In this document: one piece after another, positions 50,906 through 61,384 of the stretch | Layout of the letters: each line of letters begins with the position of its first letter | Numbering within the stretch: the stretch's first letter is position 1 | NCBI GenBank assembly: GCA_020086605.1 | Contig: JACBWW010000047.1 | Coordinates: 1,469,506-1,533,505 of the forward strand | Direction of reading: 5' to 3' | From: Lanius collurio | Taxonomy: Eukaryota; Chordata; Aves; Passeriformes; Laniidae | DNA: 64,000 nt | Position numbers and translations under genes: made by a program | Notes under the pieces: generated by a model | Databases searched by the model: none | Told to the model about the DNA's origin: nothing | Seen by the model: only the letters and a program-made list of their open reading frames with translations

Positions 50906-51540
50906 AAAAGGAGATTGCCAAGACCATGTCCATCAATTATGAAACCAGCATTCACCCGGCTCCCATGCAAGTATTTTTAAAGACAAGAAGAAAGAGGAAA
51001 AGATCCCAATTATTTCTCTCAGCCCCACAGTCCTGCTCACTCTCCAGTATGGAAACTCCTTAGCTCCAGGCTCACTGGTGTGGGAGCCACAACCGCCTGG
51101 GCAGGGCACCCAGCACCCGTGGTCATGCAGGGCTGAGTGATGCTGTTCATCTGCCTGCATTATGCTGGGGCTCATTTCCTCCCAGAGCAGCTGGCTTCCA
51201 CCAGGGAATTGCACCATGGTCTGTGTCCTGTATGCTCATAGCCCATGTTTAGTCATCTCCCTGAATCTGGAGAGAAGCTAATGGCTCCAACTACCTTCCC
51301 AGTCCATTGTGATCAATCCATGTATCTCCCTTGCTGGTAGCTACTCACTGTGGTCTTTCATTACCTCTCTTGCATGGGGCATTTTAGTTTTTCCCTTGTG
51401 TACTGAGGGGGTTGCTGGAATAGGGCTGTGCCTGGACTGTGTCCCAGCCATTCATTACCGGGGCAGCTACAAGCGCTTCTCTTTCTCCTGGAGCTGAGCA
51501 CCTCCTTCCAAGGGCTCTGTCAGTGCTGTTCAGGTCTCTT

Positions 51541-51755
51541 GGTGGGATGGGGCAGCGCCTGCGCCACCCCCGGGGCCCGGCAGCCTCCTGCCCGCATGCA
51601 GCACCACAACAGCTCGGTGGTGGGCTCGCCCAGCCGGGAGCAGCCGCCGAGGGGCAGCGCTGGGAGCAGCAGCCGTGCCTGTCACTGCGGATCCAGGCAG
51701 TCACAGATGTCCGTGCTGGGAAAGGGCTGGGCTGGCTCGGCGCACGGACACCCAG
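51541..51755. promoter_or_regulatory. orphan CpG cluster in the intergenic region
   Basis: About 17 CpG are counted by hand in 215 bp, against very few in the surrounding tens of kilobases. It lies about 4.6 kb beyond the estimated SATB1 3' end. Open frames of 130-140 codons cross it on the plus strand, but they encode no recognisable domain. It could be the promoter of an unannotated noncoding RNA, or simply a local GC-rich patch. Confidence 0.45.
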
Positions 51756-51927
51756 CTTGCAAGGGGGTGCAGTTGCTGTCTATGAATATATGGGGTGGTG
51801 GGTGGCCAGAGGTCAGGAAGGGACGCTGGGTGGGGGAAATTAAATGAAAGGACAATGTTGACACAGAACAAATGATGCTAAATGGCTTGTGAAAATAGAT
51901 CCATTAAGGGAATGATATTCTGCAACA

Positions 51928-51987
51928 GCCTTTAAATACAAATAGGGGAGACAAATGGCCTTTAAATACAAACAGAGGAGATTTGGT
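51928..51987. repeat. 30-bp-period imperfect duplication containing TTTAAATA
   Basis: gcctttaaatacaaa begins both units (51928 and 51958). The next ten bases differ at two positions and the rest diverges. Each unit carries an AT-rich core, so paired binding sites are possible. The duplication is otherwise anonymous. Confidence 0.75.
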
Positions 51988-54439
51988 CGGTTTGAGAAAC
52001 CAAAGGCTGAACCCTGTGGTGAAGCACTGCATTTGCTGGTCATGTCCTGTTCCACTTCCCTTGCAAGAGTATCCTTCACGTCCATGAGACCTATTTGCTG
52101 CATTTTTTCCTCTCGAGGGCTAACAAATTCCAAACACTTCTCTGGTCATCTCTGATCATAGATAGCTGAGACTGTGAGGAGTGCCAGCGTGTACTTCATT
52201 GTATGGTAAAGATGGACAAAGGCTGCAGAAACAGGGAACAATCTGTTAAGGCATGAAAGAGTGCTCTCTCCTCTCAAAGCCAAAGGAATGTGGTCCTGGT
52301 CAAACCTGGGCCATGGTGAGGTCGCCTCTTGAGTGTATTTGTAAGGAAGGTGGTTAGGGGACATGATGGGTGGTTGTTGCTACTCAGGCACCAGGGCTGA
52401 TGCTCAGGCTACTCAATTATTTCATCCCAGGAGCGGATGTCCTGAGGCCATGAAGAGGAGCTTTGCTGCTCTCAGCATCATTCCAGCTCATTCAAGCTTC
52501 CATGGGGTCCTTCCACTTTTCCCCACTTCCATCCTTGTAAAGAAGAGCACAGAGTCAAAGTAGGACAGCGGGGCTGCCGTCTCCCCATGACTGTGGGCAA
52601 AATGGCTCAGCTGGCTTTTGGGTGTCTGAGGAAGGTGCAGCATCACCCCCAGCACTGTGTCCTGCTACCTCAACAGCTCTGCAGTGCATAGAGGAGTGTG
52701 ACAGGAAACAGATGAGCACTGCAATAGAAAATAGCTTTTCTGTGAGTGGTTGTCTTTTGGGGCAATGCCAGCATTTAAATTTGTCCTTCGCAGTCCTATC
52801 GTGGCATGAAGCACACCCATTTAAATATGAGATCACAGACCTACAGCACAGGGGGTAAGAAACAGGCACAGGCCTGCTGACACAGCTCAAATAAGGCTCA
52901 CACTGGTGTCAGCCTCTGGAGGGGTTCACACAATGGACATTATCTTTCTGCCTCAGAAGGGTCGTGGTCCATGTGCACTTAGTTCGTGTTTAGCTGGCCC
53001 TTCCCACCCTGAAGGAAGTCAGTTCCTCAGAAAACCCCACGTTGAAAGCTGTGCCCAGAGTCACTCAGTGAGGAGACGTTGGCTAGTGGTACATTTAGTC
53101 TGGTGCTGTAACCGGAGTAGTGAACATCACCTGAATTTCTGCTCTTGTAAATTAAAATGTTAAGATTGGTCATAAAAATAAAGTCTCTTTTCTGAGAACA
53201 TTTAATTGGTGACCTTCACCTCATGCCAAGGAATGTCATTCCTCATGGCCATGAGATGAAAATCTACAATTATGTAGCATTTTTGCAGAATAGAACTATG
53301 GATACCTTAGCAGTGAAAGATACTGTGAACATTCCAGGCTCACTAGGAGCAAAAGCTCTTTCTGTCATTATCTCGATGGACTCTCAAAAGGAGTACAAGA
53401 GGGAATTCTGTTACTAGCTAAAGCAAATTTTTCCTTGACATAGTCTCAGCTGAACAGTAAGGCCTCAATTCAGGAAAATTCATTTGATCAGGATAGCTGC
53501 TTCTGAGGGGAAAAAAATACCCTCCCTTACCTGGAACTTTCACCCAGAACAGAAAAGCCTAACAAAAGACAAAACCAGGAAGGGAAAGCCAAATTCCCCT
53601 TAGAATATGATACAGATTTAGTAGGGAGAGAAACCACCATTCAAACAAACTACTGAGGGCAACAGTGATTTTCCAGCTCCTGAGGTCTTCAAATCAAGAC
53701 CAGATCCGTTCTGAAGGGTAAATTACACCAGTCCTCCTAGGAGGAACCAGCTGCAGCTCCTGAAATTGTACCACGGGATGGAGGGGATGACTCCTGCCTT
53801 GAGCAAGCGTGCCTTGCAGACAGAGCCAGTGGCTGCAGGGCTGGAGCGTGGTGTGCCTGGTGTGTGCCCCTGGCAGAGGAGAGCAGCTCAGGAGAGCCTT
53901 CCAAAGACAGACCTGCCAGGGAGCAGCAGCCCCAACTCACAGCTCAGCAGGTGAGCCTCACTTTGCCTCCCACCACCTTCACACCCCCTGGCTCTAGCGA
54001 GCCACACCTGCCAGTCAAGCAGGACCAGCATTCGCCCATCAACAACCAAAAATTTTGGAAGGAGGGGAAAGCCTGCAGAAATCTGCACTTGAACTCCTGC
54101 TGTCTTTCCCTCACCCGAATGAATCCTCTTTGGCCGAGGCAGGGCTGACTCACCCAGAGCATCCTCTGCAGCTGGAGAGCTCCCCACCACCTGCACCACC
54201 ACCAAGGAATGAGCACACAGGTTCCTGCCATCCCAGAGAGATGGGGCTTTCACACTCCTGCACTGTCTGTATGTGAGCAAAACAGAAGGGGTCTGGCAGG
54301 GATGCCAGAGCCATCTCCTTCTATCCTTGCTTCTGTGAACTTTTTCAAAGGTTTTAAGGGTGGCCTGCATTTTCTGTTCCCTGTTGGCTTTGTCTGCTTC
54401 CCAAGTCTCAGGCTGCCAGTGTCTCTCCCCTGGATGACT

Positions 54440-54960
54440 TGGCTTGTGTTATTTTGTGTTAAAACTGGTATGTTTTTTTAATGGCTATAAATAAGTTAAA
54501 ACTGCATCTTTAATTAATCACTGCACTTTATATTGTAAGTGGAGATTTTTTGTAATGATTCGTTTATGATTTTAAGATGCCATTTGCTCACTGTCAAATG
54601 TACCCAGCTTTTATCCCTCCATGTTTAACAGGTTCAGGATAGAAACAAAATTCTATCAATGAGGAATTTTAATCCATTTAGTCTAGAGTAAATAATTGGT
54701 TATTAAGTAAGTGGAAAGACATTGAGTGGATACTTTTATCTAAGCAACAATGAACTTAAGATACTAGTCAGTATGTTCATCATCTTAAAACATTTTAAAC
54801 TAATCGTAACATGTTTATTTTTCACTGACACAGGTTTGAAATTGGAAATACATATGTCTGGATGACTAAAACATGAACAACAAATAGGAGCAGCAGCATG
54901 TAAAGTATAGAAAAGTAGAAGCATTAATAGAAATATTTCTGCTATAGCAGCTATTAAATG
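54440..54960. promoter_or_regulatory. AT-rich unique block, candidate enhancer about 1.4 kb past the SATB1 end
   Basis: Half a kilobase of AT-rich unique DNA with TTTAATTAATCACTG (TAATTA at 54511-54516), TGTAATGATTCG, TTTAATCCATTTAG and GTAAATAATTGGTTATTAAG, ending at a T run (54961-54972). It is the candidate closest to the SATB1 3' end. Regulatory function is inferred. Confidence 0.28.
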
Positions 54961-56359
54961 ATTTTTTTTTTTTACGGTTTGGAAGAAGAACCCATATGTT
55001 TATAGGATTTTTCCCCCCAATTAAAATATGTGTGTATGAGTGTGTCTTTCTCTAAAGACTATTTAGCTACACACACACAGGGCTCATGTATAAAATTCTC
55101 TACCAGTGAAGTGAGAGCTGCTTGTTCTTTTGTTTTGTGTCCTTCTGGCAGGCAGAAAGGACATCCAATCCAGCACCATCAGCACCTTCACAGCACCTGC
55201 AGGTGCAGTTCTGAAGACAGTTCACACCCTCAGTCACCTCCCATGCCCATGAAGGCCAGTGGAGCTCCAGCCTTGGGCCATCTACCAGCAAAAGACTGCT
55301 CAGAGCTCAGAGCAGAGGCAGCACAGAGCCAGGCACAAGATTTGCCTGAGCCAGCCAGTTATTCCCATGGGAAGGGCACAGGTAGCCCAGGACCCCCTCA
55401 AGGTGAGTGCAGGGAGAGCAGTTGTGCACCCCAGCAAACAGCACTCCACAAAATGTTGCTGTGCACAGCTCCCCAGACATTCCCTGAGCACTCAGAAAGG
55501 TGTTTGGTTTTATTTGGTCTCAGATTAAATACAAGTGGCCCACAGGTGGCTGGGTACCCAAAGATGTGGTTATTCCTTCACACCTCCCCCCCTATTATTT
55601 TTTCTCAAGAGAGCACATAGATGTTTTATATAGGATATAAATAAGCCACCAAAAAGGGAAGAACTATTGTATTGGAACTGTAGAAAAAGTAACAAATGCT
55701 TTTAAAAATTGCTCTACCTCAATTCCTCGACAACTCAAGTCTGATGTGCAGTATATGATTTGTCTGCTAGGATTGAATCCAGGCACTTACCACTTTGTTA
55801 GCTTAAGAATTTTGAGCAATTTTTTCCATTTATCTGTATTCTTCCCCAAAACATTTCACACATTTCTCAGATACATCAATCCTTCCGGCATTCCTCTACA
55901 CACTCAGTAGGATGCCCTGCTATAAATATAATAAAGCCTTTTATTATGTCCATTAACCATGGACATGTGTGCTCCAAAAGTTTCCTGACACGCAGTCATT
56001 TGTGGCTTTTTAATTATAAACAGATAAAATCTAGCAAAAGAAGACAGCAGACTGGAAGTGGATCTTTATGTGTGTGTTTTGAGTATATTCTCCAGCAGGC
56101 TGAAGGCACCCCCATCCTCCTCCTGATCCCACCAGAAACACCCTGTGCACGCACCTACATGTGTGCAGAGCCACTAACACAACAGGTTAGTCCTGGTGAT
56201 ACACATTTGTCACCTGTGCCAGCTCCAGGGGCCTTGTGCAGGTCACACAAGACCCAATACCACTGAACAAACCTTTTTTCAACAGGCAAATATACCCCCT
56301 CTATCTTGCACACCTTGTTCCACTTGAACTCAGGAGGAAAGAAAAAAATCCCATTAAAT
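54961..56359. other. intergenic DNA just beyond the SATB1 poly(A) sites
   Basis: Begins with a T run (54961-54972). A 196-codon plus-strand frame (55030-55620), the longest in the window, starts at a GTG, has no recognisable domain and is not called a gene. A further minus-strand AATAAA (55945-55940) lies here and could serve as a still more distal SATB1 end. Confidence 0.5.
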
Positions 56360-56380
56360 TACTTGACAAATTAAGTCATA

Positions 56381-56400
56381 TTTATTGAATGCGTTTTATT
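56381..56400 (-). terminator. SATB1: distal pair of AATAAA polyadenylation signals for SATB1
   Basis: TTTATT occurs at 56381-56386 and 56395-56400 on the plus strand, so the minus strand carries two AATAAA hexamers 14 nt apart. Downstream on the minus strand is a T-rich run (tgggatttttttctttcctc). Predicted cleavage is near 56355-56370. Which pair is the main end cannot be told from sequence. Confidence 0.6.
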
Positions 56401-56453
56401 TCAACAACCAAAAAATTCTAACAGCCTAACAATGCACATAAGTTAAAAATTAA

Positions 56454-56470
56454 TTATCACTTAGTGATAA
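56454..56470 (-). other. perfect 7-bp-stem hairpin between the two poly(A) signal pairs
   Basis: TTATCAC (56454-56460), a 3-nt loop tta, then GTGATAA (56464-56470) form a perfect inverted repeat. It lies between the proximal and distal signals, so it would be present only in the longer SATB1 UTR. No known family is recognised. Confidence 0.5.
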
Positions 56471-56565
56471 CGAAGATAAAGTTGATTTACATGGAAAAAT
56501 GAACATTTACAATATGTTAATCCTTATTCACATTGTTGATACCGCAATAAAACACAATTTGTTTT

Positions 56566-56578
56566 TTTATTTTTTATT
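56566..56578 (-). terminator. SATB1: proximal pair of AATAAA polyadenylation signals for SATB1
   Basis: TTTATT on the plus strand at 56566-56571 and again at 56573-56578 gives two AATAAA hexamers on the minus strand, 7 nt apart. Just downstream on the minus strand the sequence is T/G-rich (ttgtgttttattgcgg), which fits a cleavage-factor element. The predicted cleavage is near 56535-56555. Confidence 0.6.
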
Positions 56579-57223
56579 TCACAAAAAAGGCGGAAAATTG
56601 TGCTTTGTTAAGAGGCACTACAAGAAAAGTTTCTTTCTCCAAATAGATATTATATGATGGATATTGAATAAATAGACATATATGCATTGTAATTCGCAAA
56701 GTTCTGGCAAGACCACAGGCTAAAATGCCCACAGATTCACTTAGAACCACTGCAAAATTGGCAGTGAAATTAAAAATAAAAAGGCAAGACTCAGCATTGA
56801 AAAAATACCTAATAAAATTTTTGGTTGAAGTGTAAAAGATACCAAATGTTGATGCCATCATCAGATGAACAACTTACTTAGCTTGGCAAAATTCAGTTTC
56901 CTTTCAAATGTATGGAGTGATTTCAGCTACAGGATTAGAAGACAGTTTTGAAAGCGTAGCTCTGAGAGAAACATAAAGCAGCAACCATCGAAATTCTGAG
57001 TAAAGCTGCAGCATACTACAGAACTAAAGGATGAAGAGCAAAAGGGGCATTAAGTAAGCAACCCACCATAATTTTGCAAAGGGATATGAAATTTATGCAG
57101 AGATACTCATGTTTCAAACATTAGCTCTGAAAAAATCTCATAAAAACTCCAGAGGTTACTGAGCAGCTAGAATTAGCTTGTATTGCAACGTCTTCTCCCT
57201 GTATATTGTCTGTTCTGAGTAAA

Positions 57224-57231
57224 TATCTACA
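57224..57231 (-). promoter_or_regulatory. Pumilio-type element (UGUAGAUA) in SATB1 3' UTR
   Basis: The minus strand reads TGTAGATA, an exact match to UGUANAUA, and it is outside any simple repeat. PUM proteins generally lower the stability or translation of mRNAs with such sites. Function here is inferred from the motif alone. Confidence 0.4.
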
Positions 57232-57589
57232 CGTAGAGGTTTGTTTTTCGTTTTTAACTCCTACCTTTTATACCTTTCAAATATATAAATAGTATTAACA
57301 GTTATATTACATTGCCTGGTGTAGTAAACAGAAAGTAACTTTCAAAGTGATATTGCATGAGGTCTTTGTCAAGATTACATGAAAAGCCCATGTGAAAAAA
57401 AGGAAGAAAAAAGCCAGAAGCCTTGTTGGTACCATTATGGCTGCAGTTTACAGGCATCTGAAATCAATCCAGCTGCAAGGTGAGGTCTTTGTCTCGGAAA
57501 TCATTGCACGGAAGTGAAAAGTAAATGCTACTTGGCGTCTCTCTCGACAGGGTGCCTCAGAGGGGGTGGATGCTATTGCAGCTTTAGTG

Positions 57590-57860
57590 CTCAGGCCATC
57601 GAAGAGTCCCTCGGGGTTGGCTCTGCTTTATGTAACGGAGCTGCTACCTGGGTGCTGCCGGAGGGGCGGGAGCGCAGCGCCTGAGCCCCGCAGGGAGCGG
57701 ACCTGCGGCTGAAAACACTGCATTGCACTGGCACAGAAGGCGGGACACGAGGAAGGCCAGCACAACAGAAACACGGGGGAGGCTGCGGGGAGGGCGAGCG
57801 GGAAGTCAGCACCGCAAACCCTCGGTGTGGCAGCAATTTACCTGGACGGGATTCTTGGGG
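57590..57860. promoter_or_regulatory. GC-rich CpG cluster inside the SATB1 3' UTR
   Basis: This block contrasts sharply with the AT-rich UTR on both sides. By hand I count about 18 CpG dinucleotides in 270 bp, densest around 57655-57715 and 57740-57830. It carries GC-box-like GGGGCGGG (57663-57670) on the plus strand. No long conserved open frame is recognised in it. It may be a small CpG island, an intragenic regulatory element, or a bird-specific GC-rich insertion in the UTR. Confidence 0.5.
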
Positions 57861-57892
57861 TTGTGGGATTTTGTGTCGCAATGTAACTTTAC

Positions 57893-57912
57893 ACGTGTGT
57901 GTGTGTGTGTGT
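57893..57912. repeat. (GT)n microsatellite
   Basis: About nine uninterrupted GT units on the plus strand follow the GC-rich block within the SATB1 3' UTR. They are CA repeats in the mRNA sense. Confidence 0.9.
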
Positions 57913-58498
57913 TTCACTTCAGAATAACCAAAAAGCAACAACGAGAAGAAAGCTTATAAATTTTAAGATCTGCAACAAAGAACAGGTAAATAAAATCCAC
58001 GGTAAAATGTGGTTGATAGTATGAATTCCATACATCAAATCTCAACACATTTATCTTTTTTTCTCTTTCTACAAAGACCTCGTTAAAGGACAAGTCTTCT
58101 ATGCACTGAATTTCAGTTTTAGTCATTCTGAATCCCATGAAAACTCATCTGTTCACTATGGAAAGGACTATCTGGAGAGTGGAACATGCTGTATCCTTTT
58201 AAGTGTGCATTGTGTTCAAAGTACTTTTAACTTACTAGGTTTTCTTTTTAAGGTGCCCTGATTTGTTTTTCCATTTTCTCTCTTTTTTTTCCTCTTTTCT
58301 TTTTTTGGCAGTGTTGATTTACGTCTTTAAATACCTCAAAAATTACCCATCAAGTTGCCAGATAGGAAGCCATATAATAATGAAAAAAAAAAATCAGGGA
58401 TAAACATAGAAATAAATAGGAATTCAAAAAATAGTCACCACACCCTGAGAGCAGGCGGCAGTTTATCAAAAAGCCAAAGCAACTCATTTTGAAGTGGT

Positions 58499-58586
58499 TT
58501 TAATACATAAACAAGTCTCATCTTTAAAGAATTCATTTCACAGTCTATACTTTCAGGTTGTAAAGTTCCGTCCCATGCAATTTAAT
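58499..58586 (-). terminator. SATB1: two weak early ATTAAA poly(A) hexamers
   Basis: TTTAAT on the plus strand at 58499-58504 and 58581-58586 gives the common variant ATTAAA on the minus strand, about 360-450 nt after the SATB1 stop codon. ATTAAA is a functional but weaker signal, and in AT-rich UTR sequence chance matches are frequent. They are recorded as possible sites for a short UTR only. Confidence 0.2.
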
Positions 58587-58623
58587 ATATATATATTTTA
58601 TGTAAATATATATATACACACAC
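58583..58623. repeat. AT/CA-rich microsatellite in SATB1 3' UTR
   Basis: Two TA-repeat runs (about 58584-58596 and 58606-58615) are separated by ttttatgtaa and followed by a short CA run. It is a simple repeat likely to vary in length. Confidence 0.8.
58611..58618 (-). promoter_or_regulatory. Pumilio-type element (UGUAUAUA) in SATB1 3' UTR
   Basis: The minus strand reads TGTATATA here, a match to the PUM1/PUM2 consensus UGUANAUA. It sits at the edge of an AT/CA microsatellite, so it may have arisen from repeat growth and not from selection. Confidence 0.35.
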
Positions 58624-58945
58624 AAAGTTGTAAATTTCCCTTCACTGATTTCATAGGACTTTTTCTTCTGATTTACTTGCTAGCTGTCCCTTTCATAAGT
58701 GCAAGATTGATGAAGGCATAATCCTATGTGACTACAACGATTGCTTCAGTCAAATGCAGGAAGTGTAACACTCGAGTGTCTGTGTCAAGGCGATGTCTGA
58801 TCGGGCAATGCTGAATTCACTCGGTTTGCACATGGATCGTGCGCAACGGAAACAAACAAACAGAAGTTAAAATGAGGAAAAAAATCAGAAATAAAACCAG
58901 AAAATCCTTGGATCAATGTATTGCTTTCTGCACTCTGATCTCACA

Positions 58946-59401
<456 letters not shown>

Positions 59402-59425
59402 CTATAAGATCAAAGAGACACACAC
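59402..59425 (-). other. SATB1: 3' splice acceptor of the last SATB1 intron
   Basis: On the minus strand the sequence reads gtgtctctttgatcttatag immediately before GTGCTTCAC, the first codons of the terminal exon. The AG is at 59403-59402 and is preceded by a pyrimidine-leaning tract. Homology to SATB1 begins exactly at this AG, which places the junction at 59402/59401 in phase 0. The T/C tract is interrupted by purines, so it is not an especially strong acceptor. Confidence 0.85.
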
Positions 59426-60835
59426 TTCACATGCTGACCCCTGAGTGCTTGAAATATGGGCACTTGCACAGGTCTGTACACCAGACCTACCTTGGTTTGG
59501 TCAAGAAAAGTACAATTAATATGCATTGTCCACTACCTTTCTCACCTGTAAGACAGCTACACCAATAACTACAGACTGAAGGGAGAAAGTGGTATCAAAG
59601 GCAAATGTTATAAAATAAATGTAAACCCACAAAATAAAGGAAAAATTTAAAAAATGCAAGAAATAAGAAGAAATATAAAATAGCCAAAATAAAAATTAAG
59701 TCAAAAGGTATTACAGTCTCATGGTCATGATAACTGGCCAGTTGCCCCATCTCAGAAAAGTCATTCTCCTGCTTTGCTCCTCTTCTCCTCATCCTTTTTT
59801 CCACTCATCTTTTCAGGCCAGACACTTTGACCATTTCTTCAAGATGTCAAGTACCACAAAGGCCTAGGCACACGTGGGATTGTCGGGTGCTACTTTATGA
59901 ATAATGATTTTGCATTAAAATCCATCACAGCTTCTTTATGGAAGAAACAAAATAATAGAAGTGCAGAGATTTGTTAAGATTTCTCTTCCCTTTCCCTTAA
60001 GAGAGACAGCATAGTCAATTCAGTTGCTTCACATAGGTGGCTTTAATGTGTCTCCTGAACAGATTTCTCTGTATTACATCTGTAGTAATTTCACTAGTTG
60101 AGGAGTTCTGAGTTCAAATAATTATAGTCCTCCATTCTGAGAAACCCTCTGGGCAAACACACTTTGCAGTCTTGTAACAGATTTTCACCCACAGTATCTC
60201 CTTTTCGGCAAGTTTAAAGAAAGCATATGTAGCTCTTAATCTTCCTAACAGCCACTTAAAATGACTAAGAAAGGGCCTCGTGCAGCCCTTATTCCAGGGG
60301 AAAAAAATACCTGCTCTGAATTGTTCAGAACACAGAGGAGCTCCATATGCTTTCTTTAAAACCAAATCTATACAAGAGAGATTAGCAGAAAAAATCCCCT
60401 ACAGGATTGAATGCTGGATTTGCCCAGAGGTTTCTTCAGATGCAGGGAAATAATTATTAGAGCTTGACACTCAAAGCTAACAAAATCAATATGGATAACT
60501 ATTTTCTTCCACAAGTAAGAGGGAATTCTGGCTCTTTACCAAGAAGAAAACGTCTTTGTTGCAAACTGTAATATCCAGAGAATCAACCCTACATTAAAGC
60601 TCTCTGAAGGAAAAAACCGAACAGGGATAAATAATGGACATGTGCTGAGAACTTGCACTGAATTTTACACACATGCAGAGCCCCCAGTAAAATGCTACAC
60701 TAGTCAAGTTATTACCGCAAGAGGGAAGTCCACTGTGAAATATCAGCCTGTTACGCAAATAAATAAAAAGGCTCTGTGCCGAAAAGCCCTTTACTCATTT
60801 CCTTCATCAAACCCTCCTGCCATAACAATTTGTAC

Positions 60836-61260
60836 CGTCAGCGATCTCCAGTCCCAGCTTTAGGGAGGCAGCTCGCGGTGCCCAGGCACTGCCCGCCGCA
60901 GCGTGCCCGGGGAGCGGAGCCCGCCGGGGATGCCCTGCCAGCGGCCCGGCCGCACCCGGCCCGGGCTCTGCTCCCCGCGGGGCCGCAGCTGCCGGGCACG
61001 GCCGCAGGACCCGGCAGCGGGCCGGGATGAGGGCAGGCAGTGCAGGGACACAGCGGCACATCCTGCGCTGGCAGCGCTGCCCGCCGTCCCCACGGGCACA
61101 GCCGTGCCGGGACAGTGGCAGGAACACCCCGACAAGGAGCAGCTCCACACGGACAGCCAGGAGAAGGTGCCAGCACAGGGCTTGCCACAGGGCGGGCAAG
61201 AGCCGCTGCTGGGCAAGGAACACTGCAAACTTGCTTTGGTGCCAAGATGTGCATTTTCCT
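60836..61260. promoter_or_regulatory. dense CpG island within the last SATB1 intron
   Basis: The block is far richer in GC and CpG than anything else in the window: by hand about 33 CpG occur in the 300 bp from 60841 to 61140. It contains NotI/SacII-like GC motifs (ccgcgg at 60975-60980) and many GCCGGG/CCCGGC words. Several overlapping open frames run through it on both strands, as expected for low-AT DNA with few stops; none resembles a known protein. It sits about 1.4 kb upstream of the terminal exon in the sense of the gene. Possible readings are an alternative or antisense promoter, or an orphan CpG island. Confidence 0.7.
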
Positions 61261-61359
61261 CCCAAGTACGTAAATACCGAGGGTGCCACGGAAATGGCTA
61301 GCCAAGGAGCGGGAGAAAAGGGGGAGCTCGGATGGAAATGACAGATACTCTGGTTTATG

Positions 61360-61384
61360 TTTTATTACATCTCTTGTAATAAAA
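61360..61384. other. 10-bp-stem inverted repeat carrying AATAAA on both strands
   Basis: TTTTATTACA (61360-61369), loop tctct, and TGTAATAAAA (61375-61384) form a perfect hairpin. Each arm contains AATAAA on one strand (plus at 61378-61383, minus at 61366-61361). It lies about 100 bp right of the intronic CpG island. Confidence 0.6.

Larger units (their letters stand above)
50906..54439. other. intergenic DNA around the orphan CpG cluster, no gene recognised
   Basis: Outside the CpG cluster (51541-51755) and the 30-bp duplication this is unique DNA. A 160-codon minus-strand frame (54370-53888) shows no known domain. Confidence 0.5.
56360..58945 (-). other. SATB1: SATB1 3' untranslated region (left end estimated)
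   Basis: The sequence downstream of the TAA stop is mostly AT-rich and has no open frame of interest. The first canonical AATAAA signals on the minus strand occur as a pair at 56578-56566, and a second pair lies at 56400-56381. Cleavage 10-30 nt past each pair would give UTRs of roughly 2.4 and 2.6 kb. The left end at 56360 is an estimate. The UTR contains two Pumilio-type elements, a GC-rich island, an AT/CA microsatellite, a GT microsatellite and a small hairpin, listed separately. Weaker ATTAAA hexamers at 58586-58581 and 58504-58499 could give much shorter transcripts. Confidence 0.7.

Noticed and set aside
55030..55620. Longest open frame (196 codons, plus strand) just past SATB1
   Set aside because: It starts at GTG, shows no known domain and uses mixed low-information sequence. 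A frame of this length can arise by chance in 64 kb.
60807..61305. Overlapping long frames on both strands through the intronic CpG island
   Set aside because: GC-rich DNA has few stop codons. The peptides are Pro/Ala/Gly/Arg-rich with no family match, and frames are open on both strands.
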